A stretch of 64,000 nt of DNA from Thioalkalivibrio paradoxus ARh 1 (lineage in GTDB: Bacteria > Pseudomonadota > Gammaproteobacteria > Ectothiorhodospirales > Ectothiorhodospiraceae): the NCBI RefSeq assembly GCF_000227685.2, contig NZ_CP007029.1:2082501-2146500 (forward strand). Reading direction: 5' to 3'. Below are positions 1 to 9,100 of this stretch, in pieces. Made by a program: the position numbers and the translations under genes. Positions within the stretch are counted from its first letter, which is position 1, and every line of letters begins with the position of its first letter. Below the pieces are notes generated by a model, which saw nothing but the letters and a program-made list of their open reading frames with translations, did no database searches and was not told the origin of the DNA.

Positions 1-158
1 TGTCGCAGCGCGAAGGCGCGGTGTTGCGCCAGGAGCGCAAGCGCACCCGGGAACTGGAACGGGAGTTGCGCCGCAAAGAGGCGGCGCTGGCGGAGACCGC
101 AGCATTGCTGACGCTGCGAAAAAAAGCCGCGGCGATCTGGGGGGACGAGGACGCATGA
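1..158 (+). CDS. IS3-family transposase OrfA, C-terminal fragment
   Basis: The reading frame is open from base 3 to a TGA at 156-158 and gives the C-terminal 51 residues of an IS3 OrfA. The segment is rich in Arg, Glu, Leu and Ala, forms a leucine-zipper-like helix (ELERELRRKEAALAETAALL) and ends in KKAAAIWGDEDA, typical of OrfA tails. The N-terminal helix-turn-helix lies before the window. Its stop overlaps the orfB start as ATGA, and a slippery A-run lies 30 bases upstream, so OrfA would be made alone or as an OrfAB fusion. Confidence 0.8.
   Translation, partial: SQREGAVLRQERKRTRELERELRRKEAALAETAALLTLRKKAAAIWGDEDA
119..126 (+). promoter_or_regulatory. Candidate programmed -1 frameshift site (A7G) for OrfAB
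   Basis: Seven consecutive A bases followed by G lie in the orfA frame as cgA AAA AAA Gcc. A -1 slip enters the orfB frame, which is open from here to the orfB ATG at 155. IS3 elements typically make the active OrfAB transposase by such slippage. The phase is right, but no stimulatory structure was modelled. Confidence 0.65.
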
Positions 159-1222
159 CCAGCACCCCGGATCGCCAGCACGCCCTGGAGCTGGTCAACG
201 AAGCCCGTGCCGCGGGTGCCCGCCTGAAGAGCGCCTGCGCGGAGCTGGGCATCGGTGTCAACACCTACCGGCGTTGGTCCCGCGACCGGGAGGACAAGCG
301 TCCTGCCGCCGAGCGGCCGGCGCCGGCCCATGCGCTGAGCGAAGCCGAACGCCAGGCGATTCTCGACGCCTGTCACCGGCCCGACTTTGCCAGCCTGCCA
401 CCGGCCCAGATCGTCACCCGCCTGCTCGATGAGGAGGGTACCTACATCGCCTCGGAATCGAGCTTCTATCGGGTTCTGCGTGCGGCCAACGAGCAACATC
501 ACCGGGGGCGGGCCGCTCCACCCCGGGCACCGAGCCCACCGCCGCGCCATGTAGCCGATGGACCCAACCAGGTCTGGACCTACGACGTCACCTACCTGCC
601 TACACACGTGCGCGGCGTGTTCCTGTACCTGTATCTGGTCATCGACGTCTTCAGCCGCAAGATCGTCGGTGCCGAGGCCTTCGACGCCGAGAATGCGACC
701 AATAGCAGCCGGGTCGTGGAACGCGCCGTCCTGCGCGAGCAGTGCGCGCACCAGCCCCTGATCCTGCACGCCGACAACGGCAGCCCCATGAAGGGCTCGG
801 CGTTGCGGGTCACGCTGGAGCGGCTCGGCATCACGCCCTCGCACAGTCGCCCACGGGTCTCCAACGACAACGCCTTCTCCGAGGCGTTGTTCCGGACCTG
901 CAAGTACCGCCCGGACTACCCGGCAGAGGGCTTCGACAGCCTCCAGGAAGCACGTCTCTGGGTGCATGGCTTCGTGCAGTGGTACAACCATCAGCATCGC
1001 CACAGCGCGATCCGGTTCGTTACCCCGGCCCAGCGCCACCAGGGCCTCGATGCGGCGATCCTGGCGCAACGCGCGACGCTTTACGAACAAGCGCGCCAGC
1101 GGCATCCCCGCCGGTGGTCGCGCCACACCCGCAACTGGGATCCGATCTTCCTCGTTTGGCTCAACCCTGACCGGCAAGATCCCGGCGGCAGCTCGACCCT
1201 CGCAGCCCAAAAAGCTGCTTAA
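155..1222 (+). CDS. IS3-family transposase OrfB (DDE integrase)
   Basis: This 355-aa protein is the catalytic subunit that cuts and joins the element's ends. The N-terminal ~130 residues contain an HTH-like region (GIGVNTYRRW). The integrase core follows, with D144 in VWTYDVTY, D207 in LHADNGS and E243 in FSEALF. The D207-E243 gap of 35 intervening residues is the D(35)E signature of IS3. K250 and the following region fit the usual IS3 tail of the core. The length is slightly above the usual ~280 because the ORF includes the inter-domain region. It overlaps orfA by ATGA. No frameshift or stop interrupts it, so the element may be active if its left end is intact. Confidence 0.93.
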   Translation: MTSTPDRQHALELVNEARAAGARLKSACAELGIGVNTYRRWSRDREDKRPAAERPAPAHALSEAERQAILDACHRPDFASLPPAQIVTRLLDEEGTYIASESSFYRVLRAANEQHHRGRAAPPRAPSPPPRHVADGPNQVWTYDVTYLPTHVRGVFLYLYLVIDVFSRKIVGAEAFDAENATNSSRVVERAVLREQCAHQPLILHADNGSPMKGSALRVTLERLGITPSHSRPRVSNDNAFSEALFRTCKYRPDYPAEGFDSLQEARLWVHGFVQWYNHQHRHSAIRFVTPAQRHQGLDAAILAQRATLYEQARQRHPRRWSRHTRNWDPIFLVWLNPDRQDPGGSSTLAAQKAA

Positions 1223-1258
1223 CTCAGGTGCCAACTACCTTGACACATAGCGGACCTC

Positions 1259-4200
1259 ATGAGACCACAAATCCTTTTTGCATTCCTCGTATTGTTGGCG
1301 TTCTCCGGAAACGCTTCCCCGCAAGCGACCCAAGATATCCCCATTAGCTTACCGGACGAGGAGTTCACGCTCCGCATAAGCTATGGCGAGCCAACCCTTC
1401 AGATAACACAGGACTTCCTTCATGTGGGCCAAGACGGCTCGCTCCCTCGCGTAGACAGAATCGAAGTCATCGGGTTCACAACGCTTTCGCCCGTGGAAAT
1501 CGCTGACATTGTCTGGCAGCTTCTTTATCGTAGCCGTGTCAATTCCCACCTGGAACACCCCAGTATTTCTATTGGAGGCATCGAGTTTGCCGTCCCGGAA
1601 TACCTGCATGAGGACTCCGCGTTCCTTTCGCTTCTCGGGGATACCGAGGAGCGACGTGACGCCTATTACACGTTAATGATCGAAACCCTGATAATGGCAG
1701 ATTATTTCGACCGGTTTGGCCGACACATCCACCCGATCGGTTTTGAAGGAGAACTCATTACTGCCCTTAAGGCGGCCTATCCCAACGAGACGTTCCAGTC
1801 CGATCTTCATTTGTTTCATCGCGTCTTTGATGATCTCAAAAACCACCAAAAACCACAAATAAAAAGACAAACTGGTGTCGCATCTGACCTGTTTACTGTT
1901 CTTGATATTATAAGCGAAAGTTCCACAGGGACTATCTCCGCTGTCTTCAACACCCTCGATTCGGTGCTCAACCTTTTTGACGACATTTCGGCTCAAAACA
2001 AACGCGAACTGCAGCAATCGCTTGTCAGCGTACTTCAGATGGGCGCCGAAGCCCATACCCGATATCGCCTGTTCTCGGCGGCGGGGGAGTTTATCGATGA
2101 TCCCGCGTATGCACAGGCTTTGGCGATGTTCCAGACCTATGGAGTTGAATCCAGCCTTCAAGAGACACTTTTGGCTTGGGTTGAGTGGGCGCCACAGTTA
2201 AAGAACGGTTTGCTGGTGACGAATACTCTACTTACGAAAATCGCCCTTGCAAAATTAAACGCGCAGATTTTGGCTGCCTATAAAGCTGGCAACACAACTC
2301 TCGCCGCAGCTCTACAACTAAAGTATGAGATCGTAGCTTCCGCATCCAAAGCCTTCTCCGGCGTAGTACTAGCTGGCTACGCCGTCTACTCGAATTATCG
2401 CTTCGTCTCAGCCTACCTAGAATCCACACGGGCTGTTCGACTGATGGGTTCTCTCTCACATAAAGTTTATTGGGCCCTGGAAGGTTATCGAGCCTCGCTA
2501 GAGCCCAAAGGCGGAGCGTGGAATGCCGATCGACTGGAACTAAACCTCCAAGCGCACCAGACTCTGCATTCGATCAAGTACTACGATCTTCTTAGCCTAG
2601 CCCAGCTTTATAGCGAAGACCAGTCCCGGTGGGAGTGGTTGTATAAGCAAGTCGCCTCGCTATTGGGTGTTTCCGCAGCGGAATTTCTTGATTGGGCTTG
2701 GGGCGCGCAGGGGAACGGGGGAAGATTGGCGCAGTATGCCGATCAGATTGCGTTTTCCTATCGGTCGGGCGTTCACGCAACGCGTTTTCTTTCCGCTACG
2801 CAGGAGCCGGCTCCGCTTCGGGCGCCATACTCCGTGCGTGCATCGCAGGGGGTCTTTCCGGATGGCGTCCGCGCGAGTTGGGTGGCGCAATCGGTCGAAC
2901 GGTTTAACGTTTACCGCCGGAACGGACCGGGACAGAGCCATATACTTCTTGCAGAGGGCTTGTCGGAACCGTTTTTTTTCGACAATACCGCAAGCTACGG
3001 CGCAACGTACCAGTACGCTGTGCAAAGCTGCCACGCCGGTTCGTGTACGGAACTGAGCGACTTCGTTAACGGCTACGTGGGAAACCGGAACTGCGCCATC
3101 GAACTCAGTCCCGGATCTGCCAACCACACCGGACAGTCGGGGACTTTCCATATCGATATCGCGACTGAACCGGGGTGTTCGTGGACAGCCTCGCGCACGG
3201 GAACCTGGATCACGTTGGGATCCGGCAGCCATTCGGGCACGGGCAGCGCGCGCATCTCCTACAGCGTGGGTGCGAACCAGACGGCAGAGAACCGGAGTGG
3301 CTCCATTACGATTGGTGGGGTCCAATATCCCATCCTGCAGCATGGTACGGGTCCTACGTTGATCGAAGGCAACCACGTGTATCTATTGGGTACTCAACAA
3401 TCGGGGCAGAGTGGAAATACTGGGTATCAAAGGGACTGGACCGTGGCCGTGTCGGATACTGAGGAAGTGGGCGAACTCGAGTTCTGGCGCTACAATAATG
3501 AAGGAGAAACGCCCAATAGCGGGGGGCTAGCCATTGCCGCTCGGTTCGGGCAAGCGCCGACCATTCGGTGCCAGTCGGGGACTTCGGGCTGTACCTGGGA
3601 ATATTACGACTACCAGGGAGAAAGCACAAACTTTAACCGAAATGAGATCGTTGTTGTTCCGAATCCTCAACAGGGAACTTGGTGGTTGCGTGCCTACGGA
3701 CTTGCTGATTTCGGCAACGCTAGAATTCGGTACCAAAAACATTTTGCGCGATGTCGCCCCCGCGTACAACCGGGCTCCATAGCGCTGGCAGCGACAGGAG
3801 CATCGCAATCTCTCCATGTCGAGATGGAAGGCGCATGTTTGTGGTCGGTGTCGGGCGCGCCTTCGTGGCTGGCGGTCACTAATGGGTCCAATCGGAGGGG
3901 ACCCGGTGCGTTTACCATTCAGGCCAGCCCCAACCCTTCCGAAGAGAATCGGTCCGCGACCCTCGACGTTCGGGGCGCGAAGGTCCGGGTGGAGCAACGC
4001 GGCCAATGCTTTTATCTGTTCGACCGGGATCAGATTGAATTGCCGGGATCCGGCGGCTTCACGATGCCCGGTGCCCGGACTCGCAGTGCCTGTGAGGCGA
4101 GTATCGACTCGGATGTTCCCTGGCTCCAGGTTCAGGGTTCGGGGCAAGCACTGGTTGGCAGCGAAGCCCCGGCAACGGGAGCCGCTGTTCTCGCAATGAA

Positions 4201-6091
4201 TAACGCCGGGGCAACCACACGCTCGGGCACACTGACCGTGGATGATGTCTCCATAGCAGTGGTCCAGAGCGGGGGCACTGTGCTAGGCGTCAACTCGGAG
4301 GGGCTAACGGCAGGGTTCACAGTCACATTGGAGGAGGATTTTTCGATCGCACCGGGTACGTCCGAAATCCTGCTTGCCAACCGTAGTGCTACCGCAGTGG
4401 CCGTAAGCCTAGAGTCGAGTGTGTCATGGTTGTCTCTCGCCAACACGTCACTCAGCATAGCCCCGTCGGCAGCCGGGGGCATCGGCTTCTGGATCGAACC
4501 GAGCGCCCTTCCAGATCTTTCGGGAAGCCCTGTGCTTGAGGCTATGATTACGGTGACACCGGGCGATGGCAGCCCCGGTTTTGCCATCCCACTGACTTTC
4601 GAACTTCCTCTCTTTTCTGTTCGAATCGAAGCTGTGGGAAACCCAGACGCCATCTTTCGTTTGGAGAGCGCAGGCCGCGAGGAAACCTGCACCGGCACGT
4701 GCGATGTGCTTTCTAGCTTTGGAAGCCACTTTCAGGTCTCACTTGTCAGCGGTGGTTCGCTTAACTTCAGCGGATGGTCAGGGGAATGCGCCGGGTCTGC
4801 TCTGACGTGCAGTTTTGGCGTGACCGATAGCGTTCTGGTCTCGGCGAACTTCAAGTCAGGTTCCGGGTCTGAGTGCGGCCCGCAGGAGGATCGTGCCGTC
4901 ACCACCGGCCCGCAGCCCGGAGCGACCAAGGAAGTGGCCGGCTGCCGTTCGATCTCCGTCGAAAACGGGGTGCTAGTACCAGCCACGAGCAGCCTGCAGC
5001 TCGTCGCACGCGAACGCATCGTGTTCCGGCCGGGTGTCCGGGTTGCCGCGGGCGGATATCTGTCGGCCCGGGTGAATCCAACCTACGGATCGTCGGCGGG
5101 GCTGGCGAACCTGGCGATATCGGACCCCGAGGGTGCGGGAACGCCGAGCGGGGGTTCGGCGGAGTCTCCCCGCTGGTGGACACCCGAGTCCGAGGACGCC
5201 CGCAGGCGCGAAGGCGGCGCTTCGACGACGGCTGCGCAAGCGGCGGGCACATCCACGTCAACCGGCGGCGGCGGAAGTGGCGATGCGAATGAACAGGCCC
5301 TTACCGCCCCGCGCAGCCTCACCGCGACTCCCGGCGATGGCTCGGTGGGGCTGTACTGGGAGAACGTTCAGGAAGCGGACGGGTACCATGTGTACTGGTC
5401 GCGGAATCCCGGCATCCACCCGTACACCGCCGCCTCCTACGACGGCTTCGTCGCGAACGTAAGCGACGCCCGGCTGATCGTCGGCGAACTCGAGAACGAC
5501 CACGAGTACTTCTTCGTGGTCACCGCTGCCCGCGGCGGACACGAGAGTCCGCCGAGCATCGAGGTGGCGGCAATCCCGGAAGCGGGTCCGGTGCTGGTTG
5601 CCGGTCGCTACCGTCTGGAAGCCCTCGACGCGCCCACGGTGGTCGATCTGGAGACCGGGCTCGAATGGCAGCGCTGTGCGCTCGGTCAGCAGTGGGATGG
5701 CGCGGCCTGCACCGGCTCGGCCGGTGCCTACAGCCATGCCGAGGCCCGGCAGGCGACCACCGCGTTCAACCGCCCGCATGCGTCGGAAGAACCCGAATGG
5801 CGGGTGCCGGCCATCGAGGAACTGCAGGGGCTCGTGTACTGCACCAGCGGCACTCCCGCGCACTTCCCCGATGGCACCGGGTGCTGGGGCAGCCATGGCA
5901 TTCCGACGCTCGAGCCCACGGTGTTCCCCACCGGCTCCGCCGCCGGCGGCTGGTTCTGGTCGCGCTCCACTCACACTGATGGCCAGGCCTGGGGCGTGGA
6001 CTTCGACCGCGGCATCGCCCAGCCCTACCACTCATCGGCCTTCAGCAGCGTGCGCCTGCTGCGGCCGGTCTCTGAGAGGGGCGATGAATGA
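1259..6091 (+). CDS. Large secreted multidomain protein with BACON domains and C-terminal DUF1566 (Lcl_C) domain
   Basis: The product is 1610 aa with a signal peptide (about residues 1-22, cut near ASPQA). Residues ~25-520 are mostly helical and unrecognised. They are followed by an Fn3-like domain (~525-605) and three BACON-type beta domains (about 612-698, 832-917 and 920-1006), whose W-x-x-x-S/T and SGT/SATL patterns are visible. A jelly-roll or pre-peptidase-like domain lies between the first two. Residues 1205-1270 resemble a coathanger-stack domain. A further Fn3 domain (~1345-1430) and a DUF1566/Lcl_C lectin-like domain (~1461-1605) close the protein. The last ~400 residues match the ends of the next two genes. 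No catalytic motif was seen. It is probably a cell-surface or extracellular binding protein. The start lies 14 bases after an IS3 end and has no good ribosome-binding site, so its native promoter may have been replaced. Confidence 0.8.
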   Translation: MRPQILFAFLVLLAFSGNASPQATQDIPISLPDEEFTLRISYGEPTLQITQDFLHVGQDGSLPRVDRIEVIGFTTLSPVEIADIVWQLLYRSRVNSHLEHPSISIGGIEFAVPEYLHEDSAFLSLLGDTEERRDAYYTLMIETLIMADYFDRFGRHIHPIGFEGELITALKAAYPNETFQSDLHLFHRVFDDLKNHQKPQIKRQTGVASDLFTVLDIISESSTGTISAVFNTLDSVLNLFDDISAQNKRELQQSLVSVLQMGAEAHTRYRLFSAAGEFIDDPAYAQALAMFQTYGVESSLQETLLAWVEWAPQLKNGLLVTNTLLTKIALAKLNAQILAAYKAGNTTLAAALQLKYEIVASASKAFSGVVLAGYAVYSNYRFVSAYLESTRAVRLMGSLSHKVYWALEGYRASLEPKGGAWNADRLELNLQAHQTLHSIKYYDLLSLAQLYSEDQSRWEWLYKQVASLLGVSAAEFLDWAWGAQGNGGRLAQYADQIAFSYRSGVHATRFLSATQEPAPLRAPYSVRASQGVFPDGVRASWVAQSVERFNVYRRNGPGQSHILLAEGLSEPFFFDNTASYGATYQYAVQSCHAGSCTELSDFVNGYVGNRNCAIELSPGSANHTGQSGTFHIDIATEPGCSWTASRTGTWITLGSGSHSGTGSARISYSVGANQTAENRSGSITIGGVQYPILQHGTGPTLIEGNHVYLLGTQQSGQSGNTGYQRDWTVAVSDTEEVGELEFWRYNNEGETPNSGGLAIAARFGQAPTIRCQSGTSGCTWEYYDYQGESTNFNRNEIVVVPNPQQGTWWLRAYGLADFGNARIRYQKHFARCRPRVQPGSIALAATGASQSLHVEMEGACLWSVSGAPSWLAVTNGSNRRGPGAFTIQASPNPSEENRSATLDVRGAKVRVEQRGQCFYLFDRDQIELPGSGGFTMPGARTRSACEASIDSDVPWLQVQGSGQALVGSEAPATGAAVLAMNNAGATTRSGTLTVDDVSIAVVQSGGTVLGVNSEGLTAGFTVTLEEDFSIAPGTSEILLANRSATAVAVSLESSVSWLSLANTSLSIAPSAAGGIGFWIEPSALPDLSGSPVLEAMITVTPGDGSPGFAIPLTFELPLFSVRIEAVGNPDAIFRLESAGREETCTGTCDVLSSFGSHFQVSLVSGGSLNFSGWSGECAGSALTCSFGVTDSVLVSANFKSGSGSECGPQEDRAVTTGPQPGATKEVAGCRSISVENGVLVPATSSLQLVARERIVFRPGVRVAAGGYLSARVNPTYGSSAGLANLAISDPEGAGTPSGGSAESPRWWTPESEDARRREGGASTTAAQAAGTSTSTGGGGSGDANEQALTAPRSLTATPGDGSVGLYWENVQEADGYHVYWSRNPGIHPYTAASYDGFVANVSDARLIVGELENDHEYFFVVTAARGGHESPPSIEVAAIPEAGPVLVAGRYRLEALDAPTVVDLETGLEWQRCALGQQWDGAACTGSAGAYSHAEARQATTAFNRPHASEEPEWRVPAIEELQGLVYCTSGTPAHFPDGTGCWGSHGIPTLEPTVFPTGSAAGGWFWSRSTHTDGQAWGVDFDRGIAQPYHSSAFSSVRLLRPVSERGDE

Positions 6092-6148
6092 ATCCATCTG
6101 GGAGAATGGGTAACACGATCCATTTTGGAAGCCGAAGCCTGATCGTAA
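4873..6148 (+). repeat. Diverged copy of the shared C-terminal cassette plus conserved post-stop segment
   Basis: This stretch encodes the coathanger-like, Fn3 and Lcl_C part of the first large protein. It is clearly homologous to 9444-10716 and 13753-14949. Similarity is moderate at first but nearly exact over 5827-6003 against 10396-10572. It continues past the stop codon: 6087-6148 aligns with 10655-10716 (both begin aatgaatcc and share tccatt and gcctga). The duplicated unit therefore includes the gene end and the following spacer. Confidence 0.75.
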
Positions 6149-6171
6149 GTATGTTGGAAATGGAGGCTAAG

Positions 6172-9100
6172 ATGCGGACCTTTGCGCGCCAAGTTCTTGT
6201 GGCGATGCTTCTATCGCTTGCGTTTGCCGCATCGGCTGCGGCCAACGGGTTGTTCGTGCCGCTAGAGGCCGCGCAGGCCGACAGTGCCGCAGCTCTGGGC
6301 AGCGTCCCGCTTGCCGCCCACCGGGTGCGTGACGTAGCGATCGATCCGGCTTATCTGGCCCAGCGGATCGCACCTCCCGATGTCGACCACGTCCAGGGGC
6401 GCCTTGGCCTTGTCCCGGCGCCGGCGACGGTTCGGCTCGAGCTTTTCCCAGGGATCGTCGCCGATCTGGAACGCACCTCGATCTCGGAGGCCTTCGGCGG
6501 CGGGTTCGTCTGGACCGGCGAGGGCCGTGGCCCCTCGGCCGCCTGGGCCGACCTAGTGATCCGCGACGGACGCATCACCGGCCATGTCACGGTCTTCGGC
6601 ACCGAACCGCGCGCCTACCGCATCGATCCTTTACCGAACGAGGGTCTGCATCGGATCACCGAGCTGGACAGCGCCCTGTTCCCCGCCGAGGCGCATCCGC
6701 GGGGCGAGGGCCATGATCACGGCCATGATCATGAACACGGGCATGATGACCACGACCACGCCCATGAGACCAAGGCCGAGCACCTGCCGCAGGGCAGCTC
6801 CGCCGCCGAGAACACGACCATTGTCGATGTGTTGATCACCTATACCAGCGCCGCCGCCGCCATGGTCTCCGATATCCAAGCCCAGGCCAATCTGGCGATC
6901 TCGCTCTCCAACACGGCCTTCACACGCAGCGGCGTGCTGGTCCAATATCGCCTCGTCGGCACGCATCTGGTGTCCGGCTACACCGAGCCCAGCAGCTATA
7001 GTACCCTTTTACACGACCTGACCAACGGCATCCTGGCGCCGTTCCAGACCGTCCATACCCTGCGCAACAGCACCGGCGCGGACTTGGTCGCCCTGCTGGT
7101 GGACAACCAGCAGTACTGCGGGATCGCTTGGCGGCCGAACATGCCCTCGGCGAGCACGGCCCAATGGGGGTACTCAGTCACGACGATCGGCTGCATCAGC
7201 AACCACACCTTCGCCCATGAACTGGGGCACAACTTCGGCCTGCACCACGACCGCTATGTCAGCGATCCGGCGCCGAACACGGCCTACAACTATGGCTATG
7301 TCAACTTGGCCGGGCGGTTCCGGACGGTCATGGCCTACCAGAACCAGTGCACGGACTCGGGCTTTTCCTGCACGCGGATCAACAACTTCTCGAACCCCGC
7401 CGTCCTTCATGAAGGCCGAGCCACCGGGATCCCGGCAGGGACGACCGGTGCCGCCCATGCCCAGCGCTGGAAGAACGAGGTGCGCGAGATCATCGCCGCC
7501 TACCGGCCGGCCGCCGGACCGCCGAACAACCTGTTCGCCAACCGGATCAATATCTCGGTGCCGGGCACGGTAACGGGGACTAATGTCGGCGCAACGTCCG
7601 AACCCGGGCAGCCGACGATTGCCACATCGAACAGCAATAACGCCGTGTGGTGGCGCTTCACCCCTGCGAACAACTGCGCGGCGACCATCGACACTTTCGG
7701 CAGCAACTTCGACACGACGCTGGCGACCTTCACCGGCTCGGCGGTCAATGCGCTGACCCAGGTTGCGGCCAACGACGATGCCGGCGGTGGCTTACAATCG
7801 CGCGTGGAGTTCCAGGCAATGGCCGGCACTGAATACCAGATCGCCGTCGCAGGTTACAACAACGCCACCGGCAACATTACGCTCAACGTCGACTGCCCGG
7901 TACAGGGACCTTCCGTGACTACCAATCCTGCAACTAGCATTGGACAAGATAGCGCCACACTGAACGCCACGGTAAATCCGAATGGTGTGGAGTCTGCTTA
8001 TCTCTTTCAATATGGAACGACAACGAGCTACGGCACTACTATTGACGGGGAAAACATAGGTGCTGGCACGAATACACAGAATGTTTCTCGAACGATTACT
8101 GAGTTAAGTTGTGGCACCACATACAATTTTCAAGCTGTGGCGGGCAACGTTAATCAGCAGCTAGCCTATGGTGGAAACCAAACGTTCACCACCCTTGCCT
8201 GTGCCACCCGCATCATTCGCCTAACTGGAGGCCTGTCTTTCGGCGATGTCACCGTTGGGCAAAGCAGCCAACGCACACTAACTATCCACAACGACGGCAA
8301 CAGCACTCTGAACGTCTCGTCGATCTCGTACCCCAGCGGCTTCAGCGGCAACTGGAGCGGAAACATCCCCGCCGGCAGCTCACGCGATGTCACGGTGACC
8401 TTCGCACCCACCGCCGCACAGAACTATTCCGGTTCCTTGACCGTCTACTCGAACCGAACCTCGGGTACCAACACCCTGACCGTGTCCGGTGTAGGCGTTG
8501 TTCCTTCCCAGCCGCCCTCGGCGGTAACCAATGCTGCAACCAACATTACTATGCACAGCGCCACGCTGAATGCGTCCATCAATCCGAACGGGACTCCCAC
8601 CATCTATTGGTTCGACTACGGACCCACGATCAGCTACGGCTCGACTACTGCTGCTCACTCTGCGGGCTCTGGCACCTCCAACGTCAGTGGCACTGACACC
8701 GTTACAGGCCTCCAGTGTGGCACCACGTATCATTTCCGGGTGCGCGCGAGCAACTCCGACGGGTTCGACAGCAATGGAGACGACGAGACTTTTGCTACTG
8801 ATGCCTGCGACGCGCCAACCACACCAAGTAATCTTTCGGCCATAGATGTTGAGCCCACATCGGCTCGCCTTGTCTGGGAGGCCTCAACGGACAACAGCGG
8901 CTCTGGGCTGGCGGGGTACAAGATCGAGTATTGCACCGGAGCTGAATGCTCAGACTTTTTCGAGATCGGCACCGCCGTCGGCACAGACGTAACTATTGAA
9001 CCCCTGAGTCCCGATAGGACCTACCGCTTGCGCGTTCGAGCCTATGACAACGATGGTAACCACAGCGAATATTCCAACATCGTCAGCTTTACCACCCCGC

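Larger units (their letters stand above)
1..1245 (+). mobile_element. IS3-family insertion sequence, right part (left end outside window)
   Basis: The window opens inside an IS3-type element. It holds the 3' end of orfA, an overlapping orfB with a DDE integrase domain, and a plausible right end about 20 bases after the orfB stop. That end reads ggtgccaactaccttgaca, whose reverse complement begins TGTCAAGG, as expected for an IS3 terminal repeat with TG...CA ends. The left inverted repeat and any target duplication lie outside the window, so the exact right boundary (about 1245) is inferred. The next gene starts only 14 bases beyond it. Confidence 0.85.
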
